The notes below the pieces were generated by a model, which saw only the letters and a program-made list of their open reading frames with translations, had not been told where the DNA came from and did no database searches. Shown piece after piece: positions 36,301 through 44,585 of a DNA stretch of 64,000 nt (positions within the stretch are counted from its first letter, which is position 1; every line of letters starts with the position of its first letter). The DNA is from an uncultured Candidatus Poseidoniales archaeon. Lineage in GTDB: Archaea > Thermoplasmatota > Poseidoniia > Poseidoniales > Poseidoniaceae. The stretch is from the NCBI GenBank assembly GCA_902605365.1, contig CACLCM010000004.1, forward strand, positions 27,795 to 91,794, read 5' to 3'. The translations under genes and the position numbers were made by a program.

Positions 36301-39300
36301 GCTCTGGATTTACGGCTACTTCCAAAGGTTTGCTTACTTCTGTTTCAACTACTGGAGTTGGTGCAGTAGGAGTTGGATTGCTTCCACCTTTCATTTTCTG
36401 AATATAGCCAATCATATGATTGAGAGTTGGATAATCTGACAATACGAAATCTTCGTCTACAGGCAACCCAAATTTAGTACGGATATCCGCCATTATTTCT
36501 GCTTGCTTGACCGTATCGATTCCGAGTTCACCCTCTAGGTCTTGGTCAAGTTCAACAAAGTCTGCAGGATAACCTGTGTGCTTTACAACAACCTCGATTA
36601 CCACAGCGTTTAGATCTCCAGATATATTCTGTTGCGGGACTTTATCTTCGACTACTACCGGCTCTGGAGCGTCAACAACTACCGGCTCTGGAGTAACAAC
36701 TGCAATTGCAGGAGCTGCAACTGTTGTGGTGTTCTTCGGAACTGCATATTCCTCACCTTGGATTCCTCCATGTAGATTATTTTCTCCATCCACATATGCA
36801 ACTAATTTGTTTTGAAGAATACGTAATTCGATATTAGGAGTACCTGCCAGCGACTGGTTCCAAGTCAGTAATTTTTGGCGATTAATCCGGTCGCCAGAAA
36901 ATTCACACTTTCTAACTAATGACAATCCAATTTGGCTACCAAACCCTGCTGCAAAGCGCATTCCGTACCTTAGTTCTGGATATGACCCTCCCTTGGATAA
37001 GTTCAGATTACCCAATTCCGGGTCTGCTTCTTTGTGATTAGCAATCGGAGGAATTTTCCCAGTCATTAGACCGTAGAACATTGAAGCACTTTCAATTCCA
37101 ACACCCATTGGGTGTCCGGTGAAACCTTTGGTATTGGCGATAACTATCGAATCTGTACTCGCTCCAAACGTATCCCTCAGTGCCTTAACTTCGGCTTGTG
37201 CCGAGCCTCCTCTTGCAGGAGTGAAAGTTTCATGGGAAAAGAACACTGTTTCTGGAGCAATCTTGTGACGGTCAAGCCCCCACCTAGTTTCCATCTCTCC
37301 GATGAAACTGTCTACAGTGGAAGCCACGTGTTCCACGTCTAATCTAGTACCATGGAATGCTGAGTTTGCAATTTTAGTTCCGAGTAATTCAGCCATTGGC
37401 TGAACTCCTCTAGCATCTGATTGAGATTTCCTTTCTACAACGAATGCCGCTGCACCCATACCTAGAATCAAGCCGTTTCGACGTTTGTCGAAGGGCAGTG
37501 CTGTTTCTTCGATGACATTGCTAGTGGCTGCTGCGCCACTAGAAGCGAATCCTGAGCCAATCCATTCCCACATGTCATCTCCAGTGACATCATCTGCAGA
37601 GATTATTACTACACGGTCACAACGGTCTGTAGCCAGCCAATCCTCGGCCACACCAAATGCTGCTGTTGCAGAAGCACATGCCAAATTGACGGTAGTATTA
37701 GGACCTCTAATGCCCACGTGTTGAGCGAATTGTGAATGTCCCATATTGAGGATTTGGAATAGGTATCGACGGTCAAACCTACCCTCTCCATCATCTCCGT
37801 TTAACTTGGCATGCTTAGCTGCCATTTGATGACCTGCGAAACATGATGAAAAGACAATTCCAGTTCTATCCCTGTAAACAGAAGGCATCTGCCATGAGCG
37901 TATCAATCGCAAACCGCCTTTACCGACCTGTTCTACAGGAGTTAGAGGAATGCCTGCGTCTTTGAGAGCAATCAATCCAGCAGCACAAGCCAACTGTGTC
38001 GTAATGTCCCAGGCAGCAGCAATCTTTGCATCAATACCGAACTCTTCGGTAGGATCGAATGCTGATTTAAGGCCTGCAAGTTGAGGTATGTCGCCAAATT
38101 CCGTTGCAGCATCCATACCTACGCTACCATCTCTACCTTTGATTAGACGAACAATATTTTTGTCAAGCAACCTCTGTTTGTATTCATCGGTAACTTCGCT
38201 AATACAGGTTTCACCACGAATTAATTTCTCAAAGTTGCCCTTGTCAAATACTCTATCTCCGCCAGGTAAACCTAAAGAAACCCCTGTAATGACATACGGG
38301 TCATCATCACGGTCGTCAAATTTAGTAGCCCTATTCTTGGTGCCTAAAGGTGCATCTGTTATCCATCGGGTGATATCTCCTGGGGTATTTGCAACGGTAA
38401 TATCCCAATCAGGGTCCGTGCTACATTGTGCATGAACACTAGATACTACGATTTGTATCTCAGAGTCGCTCATCCCCAATACTGCTCGCATATCGACATT
38501 ACCTTGACAGAATTTAGCAGGGTAGCCGGTTTGTGCTGAAATTAGTTCTCCGACCAAGTTGATTTTAGCCGCATCAGGGTCGCTGGATACTTCCTTGGCT
38601 TGAACTACAGTCTTGGTGATTACTTCTCCACCTTTGGAAGGCAGCGGCCTGCTTCTCTCTTTGAGAGGCGTAGTTGGTTGCATGGAGGCGCTTTGGGCTT
38701 CAATCGGACCTGCCCGGAATGCTTCGGTCAGGTGAGGGCTGTTACGGCCAGGCCATTCAGGAGTTCTGCCCGCTAATGCGAGAGTTCCCAATGCAGACAG
38801 GAATGTTGCAATCCCTCCTGCTTTGGGGTGATTTGTCATAATTGGCAAGGCTACTTTCCCTTCCAAGATTTGCGATGCGAAAACTGTTAATGCGCGTTTG
38901 GGCCCAACTTCAACGAAGATTCTAGCTCCTGCTTCATACATTGAATTTATTTGCGTAGTCCATTCGACACTAGACGCCATCTGCGGTGCTAACTTAGACA
39001 ATACTGCAGCCTTAGAATCGCCGCCATCATCCATTGGGTACCAGCCGCCATCTACGTTGCTTGTGATTGGAATGGTTGGCCACCTAATCTCAAGCCCTTC
39101 TAGGAACCTACGGAGAGGTTCGTTTGCCGGAGCTACGATTCTTGAATGGAATGCATGACTGGTAGCCAATGCTACACTTTGGAATCCTTCGGCTTCGAAC
39201 TTTGATATGGCTTCCTTCACCGGAGCGGTTTCGCCTGCTATTACAGTCATTTTAGGAGAGTTTTTGTTAGCCGCTATGACGTATCCGTCTATCTCTTCTA

Positions 39301-41641
39301 TAATCTCGGCGATGCGAGAATAAGGAGCGGTAACGCTTGCCATTAGCCCTTTGTCATCTATTTCGACACTGCCCATTTCAGTTCCACGAGCCGCTGCCGC
39401 TCTTAGTGCACCATCCATATCTAGAATACCTGCACTCATCAGTGCAGCATATTCTCCTAAGCTGTGACCTGCAACCATATCTGGCTTGTGACCATGGGCA
39501 TTTAACGCCGATTCAATTGCTAAATCCGCAGTCAGCATAGCAGGCTGGGTATACTCAGTCTGTTTGAGTTTGAATTCTGCTTCTTTCTTTTCATCCTGAG
39601 ATAGATTGTCTCGAAGAACAAAAGATGAGAGTGTTTCGCCTTCCAATACATCAACCATGGTAATGTCTGCCTTTTCCCAAACTTTGCCAACCCCTGTAAA
39701 GCGGTGATTAAGGTCTAGAGTCATGCCAACATATTGACTACCTTGACCGGGATACATGTGGGCGACTTTGGCCTCAGGAGGAAGGGCTGGATCATCGCTA
39801 ATCATTATGCCTTGACTCATCAAGAATCCCCATTTGGCCTTATCATCCATAGCTTTCAAAGCGAGTTCAGTTCGCTTGTTGAATTCGGCCCAACTAGTTG
39901 CAGAGATTGCCATTCGAACGGAGTCTGATGGGTTGAATGACCATGCATCAGGTAACGTGAAGGATAGCCTAATTCCACTAGGGTCATCATCAAAATTAGG
40001 GCCTTTGAAAGAAACTGCTGTCAACTTAGTTCGCACTGCGTCAATAGAACTTCCAGACAATAGTAGCAGACCACCTTCTACAGATTTCAACTGCTCATGA
40101 GTCATTGTCGCATTATCGGAATGTGACATTTCAGTTCCAGCATATGCCTCCCATCTCCCATCCCAATGGGATAATAATTCGGCATGAAATTGAGGGTCAT
40201 ATCCTTCGATCGCAACGTGGAAATTGGTGCCACCAAAACCGAATGCTGAAACTCCTGCTCGCCGAGGATGGGATTTTGGCTCAGGCCAATCACGAGCTTT
40301 TGTGGGCACAAAGAATGGGATTTGATTCCATTCAACTGTAGGATTAGGTGTTTGGAATCCAGCACTTGGGGGTATTGTGCTATGATAAACCGCATTACAT
40401 GCTTTCATAATTCCAGCGATACCTGCTGCTGCCTTCAAGTGGCCAATTTGACTCTTGACTGATCCAACAGCAATATGGTCGCCGCCATCTAATTCATTCC
40501 AAAGAAGTGAAAGAGTGGACAACTCAGTAGCATCTCCTACTTTGGTTGAAGTGCCGTGTGCCTCTACTAACTCGACAGTTGAAGGAGCATATCCTGCTTG
40601 CGAATATGCTCTGCTAACCGCTTGAACTTGCCCTCTTTGACTTGGCGCAGTTATCCCCTTGCCTCTACCGTCAGAAGAACCCCCTACGCCTCGAACCACC
40701 GCTTTGACATCGTCACCATCACGGACTGCATCCGAGAGCCTTTTGAGCATCAGAACACCTGCACCTTCGCCCATAACGAACCCGTTTGCACGTGCATCGA
40801 AAGGCGTGGAGTGAGTAGGAGAAAGTGCCCCTATGGCACTGAATTTAGCATAGGTTGGGGCTTCCATACAACGGTCTGTAGCACCAGCGAGCATTGTATC
40901 GACTTGCCTTGTCTGCAAAAGGCGACAGGCGTCAAGTAAAGAAGCCATAGAGGAGGCACATGCGGCATCTGTAGAATAATTTGGACCTTGCAAGTCTAGT
41001 AGGTTTGCGACTCTGCCGCTTACTACATTCGCCAATTCTCCAGGCATTGTGTCTTCATCGATTCGAGGTTTGCCTTCGCAAATAGCCTCGACCATCGCAT
41101 CGGCCTGTTCAGGAGTAACCCCGTTGTCAATTGCTATTTTCCTCATCTCTGCACTGAAAACTCGAATATTAGATTCTGACCTATTTTCTCCGCCCAATGC
41201 ATTTGCAAATATGACACCAGTTCTAGACCTGTCTAGAGTTTTACCGCCTTCTCCATAACCTGCATCCTCGATAGCATCTGCTGAAACTGTAACTGCCCAT
41301 AGTTGGCAAGGATCGATTTGAGGGAGAGTTCCGGGTGGTTGCCTCCACCTCCTCCAATCAAACTCATAACCTTCAACGAAACCTCCAATTTTTGAATATG
41401 TTTTGCCCTCGGCGATATTTCCAGGAGAGCCTTCGTCCCAGTAAATATCAGGGTCCCATCGGTCTTTTGGGACTTCTTTGATAGAGACATGAGCGTCGAT
41501 AATATTCTGCCAGAATTGCTCTATTGAAGTTGCATCCGGCATTAAAGCAGCCATTCCGATTACTGCAATTGGCTCAAACGGAGCCTGATCTAAACCATCA
41601 CAAGGTTTCCCATCTGCTGTAGTTATAGTCATCAGATTCAC
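33344..41641 (-). CDS. Pfa/PKS-type multidomain acyl synthase (KS-AT-KS-ACP-ACP-KR-DH)
   Basis: One 2765-residue iterative-type synthase. KS1 (~25-460) has Cys228 in DAACASSMA and His in EAHGTSTKVGD and QIGHLKAAAG. AT (~620-940) has Ser727 in GHSLGEYAAL and His in SHAFHS. KS2 (~1130-1600) has Cys1322 in NLACASATAA, with His in FFSHETFTP and FTGHPMG. Two ACPs have attachment motifs ELGIDTVKQAEIM (Thr1710 and Thr1829 in place of Ser). KR (~2060-2400) has GGGSGVTAAS and Tyr2341 in GQTDYAAAN. DH (~2470-2740) has His2483 in HAIDGVPYHP (HxxxGxxxxP). No thioesterase or internal enoyl reductase is seen; fabI upstream supplies the latter (ATGA overlap). The layout recalls polyunsaturated-fatty-acid and secondary-lipid synthases. 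The product is unknown but should be a reduced acyl chain. Confidence 0.93.
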   Translation of the reverse strand: MNLMTITTADGKPCDGLDQAPFEPIAVIGMAALMPDATSIEQFWQNIIDAHVSIKEVPKDRWDPDIYWDEGSPGNIAEGKTYSKIGGFVEGYEFDWRRWRQPPGTLPQIDPCQLWAVTVSADAIEDAGYGEGGKTLDRSRTGVIFANALGGENRSESNIRVFSAEMRKIAIDNGVTPEQADAMVEAICEGKPRIDEDTMPGELANVVSGRVANLLDLQGPNYSTDAACASSMASLLDACRLLQTRQVDTMLAGATDRCMEAPTYAKFSAIGALSPTHSTPFDARANGFVMGEGAGVLMLKRLSDAVRDGDDVKAVVRGVGGSSDGRGKGITAPSQRGQVQAVSRAYSQAGYAPSTVELVEAHGTSTKVGDATELSTLSLLWNELDGGDHIAVGSVKSQIGHLKAAAGIAGIMKACNAVYHSTIPPSAGFQTPNPTVEWNQIPFFVPTKARDWPEPKSHPRRAGVSAFGFGGTNFHVAIEGYDPQFHAELLSHWDGRWEAYAGTEMSHSDNATMTHEQLKSVEGGLLLLSGSSIDAVRTKLTAVSFKGPNFDDDPSGIRLSFTLPDAWSFNPSDSVRMAISATSWAEFNKRTELALKAMDDKAKWGFLMSQGIMISDDPALPPEAKVAHMYPGQGSQYVGMTLDLNHRFTGVGKVWEKADITMVDVLEGETLSSFVLRDNLSQDEKKEAEFKLKQTEYTQPAMLTADLAIESALNAHGHKPDMVAGHSLGEYAALMSAGILDMDGALRAAAARGTEMGSVEIDDKGLMASVTAPYSRIAEIIEEIDGYVIAANKNSPKMTVIAGETAPVKEAISKFEAEGFQSVALATSHAFHSRIVAPANEPLRRFLEGLEIRWPTIPITSNVDGGWYPMDDGGDSKAAVLSKLAPQMASSVEWTTQINSMYEAGARIFVEVGPKRALTVFASQILEGKVALPIMTNHPKAGGIATFLSALGTLALAGRTPEWPGRNSPHLTEAFRAGPIEAQSASMQPTTPLKERSRPLPSKGGEVITKTVVQAKEVSSDPDAAKINLVGELISAQTGYPAKFCQGNVDMRAVLGMSDSEIQIVVSSVHAQCSTDPDWDITVANTPGDITRWITDAPLGTKNRATKFDDRDDDPYVITGVSLGLPGGDRVFDKGNFEKLIRGETCISEVTDEYKQRLLDKNIVRLIKGRDGSVGMDAATEFGDIPQLAGLKSAFDPTEEFGIDAKIAAAWDITTQLACAAGLIALKDAGIPLTPVEQVGKGGLRLIRSWQMPSVYRDRTGIVFSSCFAGHQMAAKHAKLNGDDGEGRFDRRYLFQILNMGHSQFAQHVGIRGPNTTVNLACASATAAFGVAEDWLATDRCDRVVIISADDVTGDDMWEWIGSGFASSGAAATSNVIEETALPFDKRRNGLILGMGAAAFVVERKSQSDARGVQPMAELLGTKIANSAFHGTRLDVEHVASTVDSFIGEMETRWGLDRHKIAPETVFFSHETFTPARGGSAQAEVKALRDTFGASTDSIVIANTKGFTGHPMGVGIESASMFYGLMTGKIPPIANHKEADPELGNLNLSKGGSYPELRYGMRFAAGFGSQIGLSLVRKCEFSGDRINRQKLLTWNQSLAGTPNIELRILQNKLVAYVDGENNLHGGIQGEEYAVPKNTTTVAAPAIAVVTPEPVVVDAPEPVVVEDKVPQQNISGDLNAVVIEVVVKHTGYPADFVELDQDLEGELGIDTVKQAEIMADIRTKFGLPVDEDFVLSDYPTLNHMIGYIQKMKGGSNPTPTAPTPVVETEVSKPLEVAVNPEPAIIAKPVESVGSSDIQPKLIGVVVKHTGYPEDFIEMDQDLEGELGIDTVKQAEIMGDVREIFSLPVDEDFVLSDHPTLNHFVAYIQKMTGGGSSEPVPTPEPEPVSEVAPVSTPSTPTHASSTTRRWQVEVEPCPAVAEGLPIGGTIVLTQDSWGVADALALRLSEKGLSIAKIGFEFGAKSVTEQEELSGHTYRADPSSEEQISEICSRITGVAGVIHLAPLSLTGSSWESKGPSNQVTLAAQSWFGLLKGLDSQLAVISSGIIGSVTAMDGRHGNRGERFNSLACAASGVTKSYAFERENLRCRALDLHPELIIDAEAAAELIENDMFSSGGDVEVGIDRDGRRWTLVCFAEDIVDEVKSLESDDIWIVSGGGSGVTAASIIGVSNASQGAGATFLLLGRSKLEEETSTWLDWSDEQLNTRKMELRESMISESESGKITMVEWNNAWTKLTRSMDIYRTISVIESGGNNAEYHSADVTDSDAIIAAVGGRSVTGIVHGAGLEESKLVADKEWKTFDLIVRVKVDGWKALVSAVGDDLRFACAFTSVAGRFGNGGQTDYAAANSILDAEMARLTASGDCRAVAIGWTGWRDVGMATRGSIEAVFESAGIETLAVEKGVEIFVGEALAGGKRRVLGCGSLGLMDRFDSFREAPLKLPAEMAASIADPRRFPLIDKLISLDVGKALVSQCTLSTQDHPFLVDHAIDGVPYHPGVMAMEMFAENSLLLLPEHCIAGFEDVTFGLPIKIMKGSMTVRVEAKLERKDGDLSWVSCRLVSDLVNSKGEIFGEPRLHHEAKVRLVTSSDDLLPFLQNEVDALPTIGTPADGELLHHSSFIYLRYFHGPRFQSHGGVLRGIDNGVDGIALMRHQLPATDQFALESEGEEILLDALPMLIEAGFQNAGLAAMESDGFSSLPIGIEWTTMLRVPESNERLRMRSVKVASEDAGVTVHDVVIVGDDDAPVLSLKGLRLKAMGQVPEDQRFTLER
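36080..36590 (-). other. Tandem ACP domains with Thr at the phosphopantetheine position
   Basis: Two ~80-residue carrier domains are joined by Pro/Val/Glu-rich linkers. Each has the core DQDLEGELGIDTVKQAEIM followed by LPVDEDFVLSD(Y/H)PTLNH. Alignment with the usual DS(L/I) motif puts Thr at the attachment residue in both. The codons differ (ACG at 36512-36514, ACT at 36155-36157), so Thr was kept while the DNA diverged. Confidence 0.85.
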
Positions 41642-42432
41642 TCACCCATAATGCTTGATGGAACCATTGTAATCGAATAACCAGCGTCGACATGAATACA
41701 TTGGCCAGTAACTCCTGCAGAAAGAGGGCTTGCAAGCCAAGTTGTACAACCTGCAACATCAGATTGTGTTACATTCCTACGCAGTGGAGAATTAGCAGCC
41801 ACATGATCTAGGATATTATCAAAACCAGGAATGCCGCTAGCTGCAATGGTTCGAATTGGACCACTTGAAATGGCGTTTACTCGATGACCCTCTGGGCCAA
41901 GGTGACATGCTAATTCCCTCGTCCAACACTCGAGAGCGGCCTTAGCCATACTCATTATTCCGTAAGACGGGACATGGCGGGTTGAAGCAGCGTATGTCAG
42001 AGTGATGGTGGAGGAGCCTTCATTCAGATAGGGCAATGCGAATTTGAGGCAGCGTTGCAAAGAGTTGGCTGAAATGGTAAATGCTGTGTTAATTTTGTCG
42101 TCATCGACAAACAGAATGGGTCTATCAAAACACTCACGTGGGGCAAATCCAATTGCGTGAATTAGAATGTCGGCTTTCAAGCCAGGATTCTCTTTACCGA
42201 ATGCGTCAAAGAACTCTTTGGTATCTGCATCTGTGGCGACATCTAGAGGATAGAAGCCAGCAATGGCAGGGAGTTTGTCCTTCAGTTGGAAAACTCTTGA
42301 CATGAATCTTTTCTGATAACCAAGGTAGAGAGTCACCCCTGCATCAGCGAGACTTTGACAAATTGCCCAAGCGATTGAGTCTTCGCTGGCCACACCAAAA
42401 ACAAATGCAACTTTACCTTGTAAATCTAGCAT
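41638..42432 (-). CDS. fabI: Enoyl-ACP reductase (FabI type)
   Basis: A short-chain dehydrogenase-fold enoyl reductase, about 264 residues. It opens LDLQGKVAFVFGVASEDSIAWAICQSLADAGVTLYLGYQ, the FabI-style NADH loop. The catalytic pair fits FabI: Tyr in TLTYAAS and the Yx6K motif PSYGIMSMAKAALE. The ending CTTWLASPLSAGVTGQCIHVDAGYSI is also family-like. It reduces the trans-2 double bond of acyl-ACP. Its stop overlaps the synthase start by 4 bases (ATGA), so it surely supplies the reducing step for that synthase. I chose ATG 42432 over GTG 42441; AGGTG lies about six bases upstream, inside a hairpin. Archaea do not normally use FabI, so the operon is probably acquired from bacteria (inference). 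Confidence 0.92.
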   Translation of the reverse strand: MLDLQGKVAFVFGVASEDSIAWAICQSLADAGVTLYLGYQKRFMSRVFQLKDKLPAIAGFYPLDVATDADTKEFFDAFGKENPGLKADILIHAIGFAPRECFDRPILFVDDDKINTAFTISANSLQRCLKFALPYLNEGSSTITLTYAASTRHVPSYGIMSMAKAALECWTRELACHLGPEGHRVNAISSGPIRTIAASGIPGFDNILDHVAANSPLRRNVTQSDVAGCTTWLASPLSAGVTGQCIHVDAGYSITMVPSSIMGE

Positions 42433-42438
42433 AATTAG

Positions 42439-42459
42439 CACCTACCCTTAGGGTAGGTG
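42439..42459 (-). promoter_or_regulatory. Perfect hairpin over the fabI ribosome binding site
   Basis: On the minus strand CACCTACCC-TAA-GGGTAGGTG is a perfect 9-bp stem with a 3-base loop. Its 3' arm contains the likely Shine-Dalgarno AGGTG, six bases before ATG 42432. Folding would block translation of fabI and, through the ATGA overlap, possibly of the whole operon. A metabolite, protein or temperature switch is possible. Confidence 0.6.
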
Positions 42460-42528
42460 TTTCCCTAGCCACCCCGTCTATGACTGTTGCCATAAGAAAA
42501 CAAGGCCAAACGGGCATTTCAGGGGTGT

Positions 42529-42538
42529 TAAAAATAAG
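42529..42538 (-). promoter_or_regulatory. Possible TATA box of the fabI-synthase operon
   Basis: On the minus strand TTATTTTTAA lies ~100 bases before the fabI ATG. It would place the transcript start near 42503 and leave a ~70-base leader that includes the RBS hairpin. It rests on AT-rich composition only; no clear purine-rich BRE can be confirmed. Confidence 0.35.
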
Positions 42539-42558
42539 CCGAAATACAGGGATTTGCG

Positions 42559-43716
42559 TTACAAATCGTCGAAATCGAAATCATCATCGAAATCATCATC
42601 GAGGTCATCATCGAAATCAAAGTCGTCATCGGAGGATTCTTCCACGACTACTGGTTTTGCTTTCTTGCCCTTTTTCCTAGACTTACGTTCAGCCTTGGCG
42701 GCTTTCTTTGCTTCTTTTTGAGCGATCTTTTGTTTGCCAGCAGTTTTCTTAGTAAGGCGTGAAATAATCACTAAGAGTAAAATCAAACCGATTAGCCCTC
42801 CGCCTGCCATCCCAATCATGGCCCAATTTTCCCCAGTCATAGAATCTAAGTCTCCCAAAGCCCCTCCACCTCCACTGGATGCTGCCACTACAATTCTCAC
42901 TGTAGTCTCGCTAAATGCGGTGTCAGAATCATCGAGTTTAGAGAATGCAAGGAGTTCTACTTGTATGGAAATTTCACTGGATGCAGAAGATGGAGCTTGG
43001 ATTAGGATTGTCCCCTGTTCTGAAGAAGAACTTGGATTAACTGTGGAACGGAAAAATGAATCTGAAACAAACTTAAATCCAGCATCTTCTAATTCTTGTT
43101 GGTTAACTACAATGACTTCTAAATCATCGATTCTATTTCCATCGTTGAAAATAGTAAATTGAATAGATTCCTCTTCTGAAACCTCAATATTTCTGGTAGT
43201 TGGATTGGAGACTTCCAAGTCGATTCTTGAGTAGGCCAATGAGCTGACTGTGCCGCCGACCTCAGCGGTTGAACCAAATTGACCCAATGGGATTGTAATT
43301 GGGTCGCCACCAATTGTTACACTCACCACAGTTGCTGTGATGTTGAAATCTTCAGATTTTACCTCAATCCGAGGAGATGCTGTGAAAACCGCTGTGAAGT
43401 CTTCAGAATCACCGGCCTCGATATCCCAAGATGTGTCACCAGGAACATCAACGTTGAAATCATTTCCATCTACACTCCAGTCGATGTCTATCTGTTCTTT
43501 GAAGGTGCCAGTATTTGTCACCGTACATGATACAGATACCGGCTGGTTTTGTTCAGGATGCACATTGATGTCGATTGTGGAATCATCGCACTCTATTTCA
43601 ACTCCGACAGGGGTTGCTTGGGCTTGAGCATTCATCGGGGCTAGCATGCAAAATACAAGAATCGAGATTAAAATAACCCTTTTCACAGCAACCACTGTCA
43701 CTGCCGAAGAAAGCAA
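42559..43716 (-). CDS. Exported membrane-anchored beta-sandwich protein with acidic tail
   Basis: About 385 residues: a signal peptide (VILISILVFCMLAPMNAQAQA), then about three Ig/CARDB-like beta-sandwich segments (SVSCTVTNTGTFKEQIDIDWSV, then IDLEVSNPTTRNIEVSEEESIQFTIFNDGN). One membrane helix follows (WAMIGMAGGGLIGLILLLVIIS), then a Lys-rich stretch and a tail made almost only of Asp and Phe (DDDFDFDDDLDDDF). A GTG at 43686 directly before the signal peptide may be the true start. Function unknown. It is the last gene of the run that begins with the 1932-residue surface protein, 17 bases after the TatD-type gene. Confidence 0.8.
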   Translation of the reverse strand: MLSSAVTVVAVKRVILISILVFCMLAPMNAQAQATPVGVEIECDDSTIDINVHPEQNQPVSVSCTVTNTGTFKEQIDIDWSVDGNDFNVDVPGDTSWDIEAGDSEDFTAVFTASPRIEVKSEDFNITATVVSVTIGGDPITIPLGQFGSTAEVGGTVSSLAYSRIDLEVSNPTTRNIEVSEEESIQFTIFNDGNRIDDLEVIVVNQQELEDAGFKFVSDSFFRSTVNPSSSSEQGTILIQAPSSASSEISIQVELLAFSKLDDSDTAFSETTVRIVVAASSGGGGALGDLDSMTGENWAMIGMAGGGLIGLILLLVIISRLTKKTAGKQKIAQKEAKKAAKAERKSRKKGKKAKPVVVEESSDDDFDFDDDLDDDFDDDFDFDDL

Positions 43717-43733
43717 AGGTCATGAACTCTTGG

Positions 43734-44585
43734 TTAAATTGAACCATAAATATGGTCGGGTAAGTCTTTGTGACACCTATACAATATCTCTTCATCTAGA
43801 CCTGCTTCTAAGAGTTGACGTGTCCTTTTTGGTACAGTTTTCGGGCCAAGTACTGCCCCGGGACGCTTTGGGTCGTCCATGTAATCTGTTTCAAGCATGA
43901 ATCCATGGGATGATGTTTCAAATGTAGACATCAATTCATCGATTGAACCACTTCCTGCAAGTACACTGGGAGTGATTCCATGAGTGTATTCCGCATTTAC
44001 TTGGGGTGGTGCATAATGGCGAACCAATCTCTCTCTAGCAAGGCCCGCTTTGTCTGCCATTTTAGCTAGATCACCATATGTTTCATCAGACTCTCCTTCA
44101 ACATGTAATTGCAATGGTATCCCCTCTTTAGCAGCTAATTGCATCGTTTCCAAAAGAAGAGCGTTAGAACGACTCCAAATTTCATCTGATACTTTCCAAT
44201 GCGGCCTACCAACTTCGCCAATACCGTGTGCTTTATTCTCATGAACAAACTGAAGCGCAGTCTCAATACTGTCCCAATAATTCTCTTCAGCCCTATCGCC
44301 TAAAGATTCGAACTGGTGAGCAAAGGCCGCAGGATGCGGACCTAATATTACACGCACTCCTAAACCTAGAGAGCGAACTTCTTCTGCCATTGCAACCGTA
44401 TCTGCATATGAATCAAAATGACCTTGCCTAGTCACTGGTGGTGATGCAAAGTCAGGACAATGTACCAGGACCAAATCAGTGCCGCCAACTCGTAAAAAGT
44501 CACGAGCAGCATCAAGAAATCTACCATTACGGTTTAGGTGAAAATGGTCATCAAGGATTGGGCCATTCCAATCCATATCTCTCAC
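43734..44585 (-). CDS. TatD-family metal-dependent hydrolase
   Basis: A 283-residue TIM-barrel hydrolase of the amidohydrolase/TatD group. Metal-ligand motifs are DDHFHL near the N-terminus, the catalytic Glu in GIGEVGRPHW, His in QLHVEGES and RHYAPP, and a late Asp (LETDYMDDPKRPG). Relatives are metal-dependent deoxyribonucleases or act on small molecules; the exact substrate is unknown. The start overlaps the stop of the TBP-fold gene (ATGA), so the two are probably translated together. ATG 44576 (MDWNG) is a possible alternative start. Confidence 0.88.
   Translation of the reverse strand: MRDMDWNGPILDDHFHLNRNGRFLDAARDFLRVGGTDLVLVHCPDFASPPVTRQGHFDSYADTVAMAEEVRSLGLGVRVILGPHPAAFAHQFESLGDRAEENYWDSIETALQFVHENKAHGIGEVGRPHWKVSDEIWSRSNALLLETMQLAAKEGIPLQLHVEGESDETYGDLAKMADKAGLARERLVRHYAPPQVNAEYTHGITPSVLAGSGSIDELMSTFETSSHGFMLETDYMDDPKRPGAVLGPKTVPKRTRQLLEAGLDEEILYRCHKDLPDHIYGSI

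Noticed and set aside
32650-42441. Synthase operon as a recently inserted island
   Set aside because: No tRNA, direct repeats, integrase or IS at its borders. By eye, codon and base composition resemble the neighbours, so any transfer would be old.
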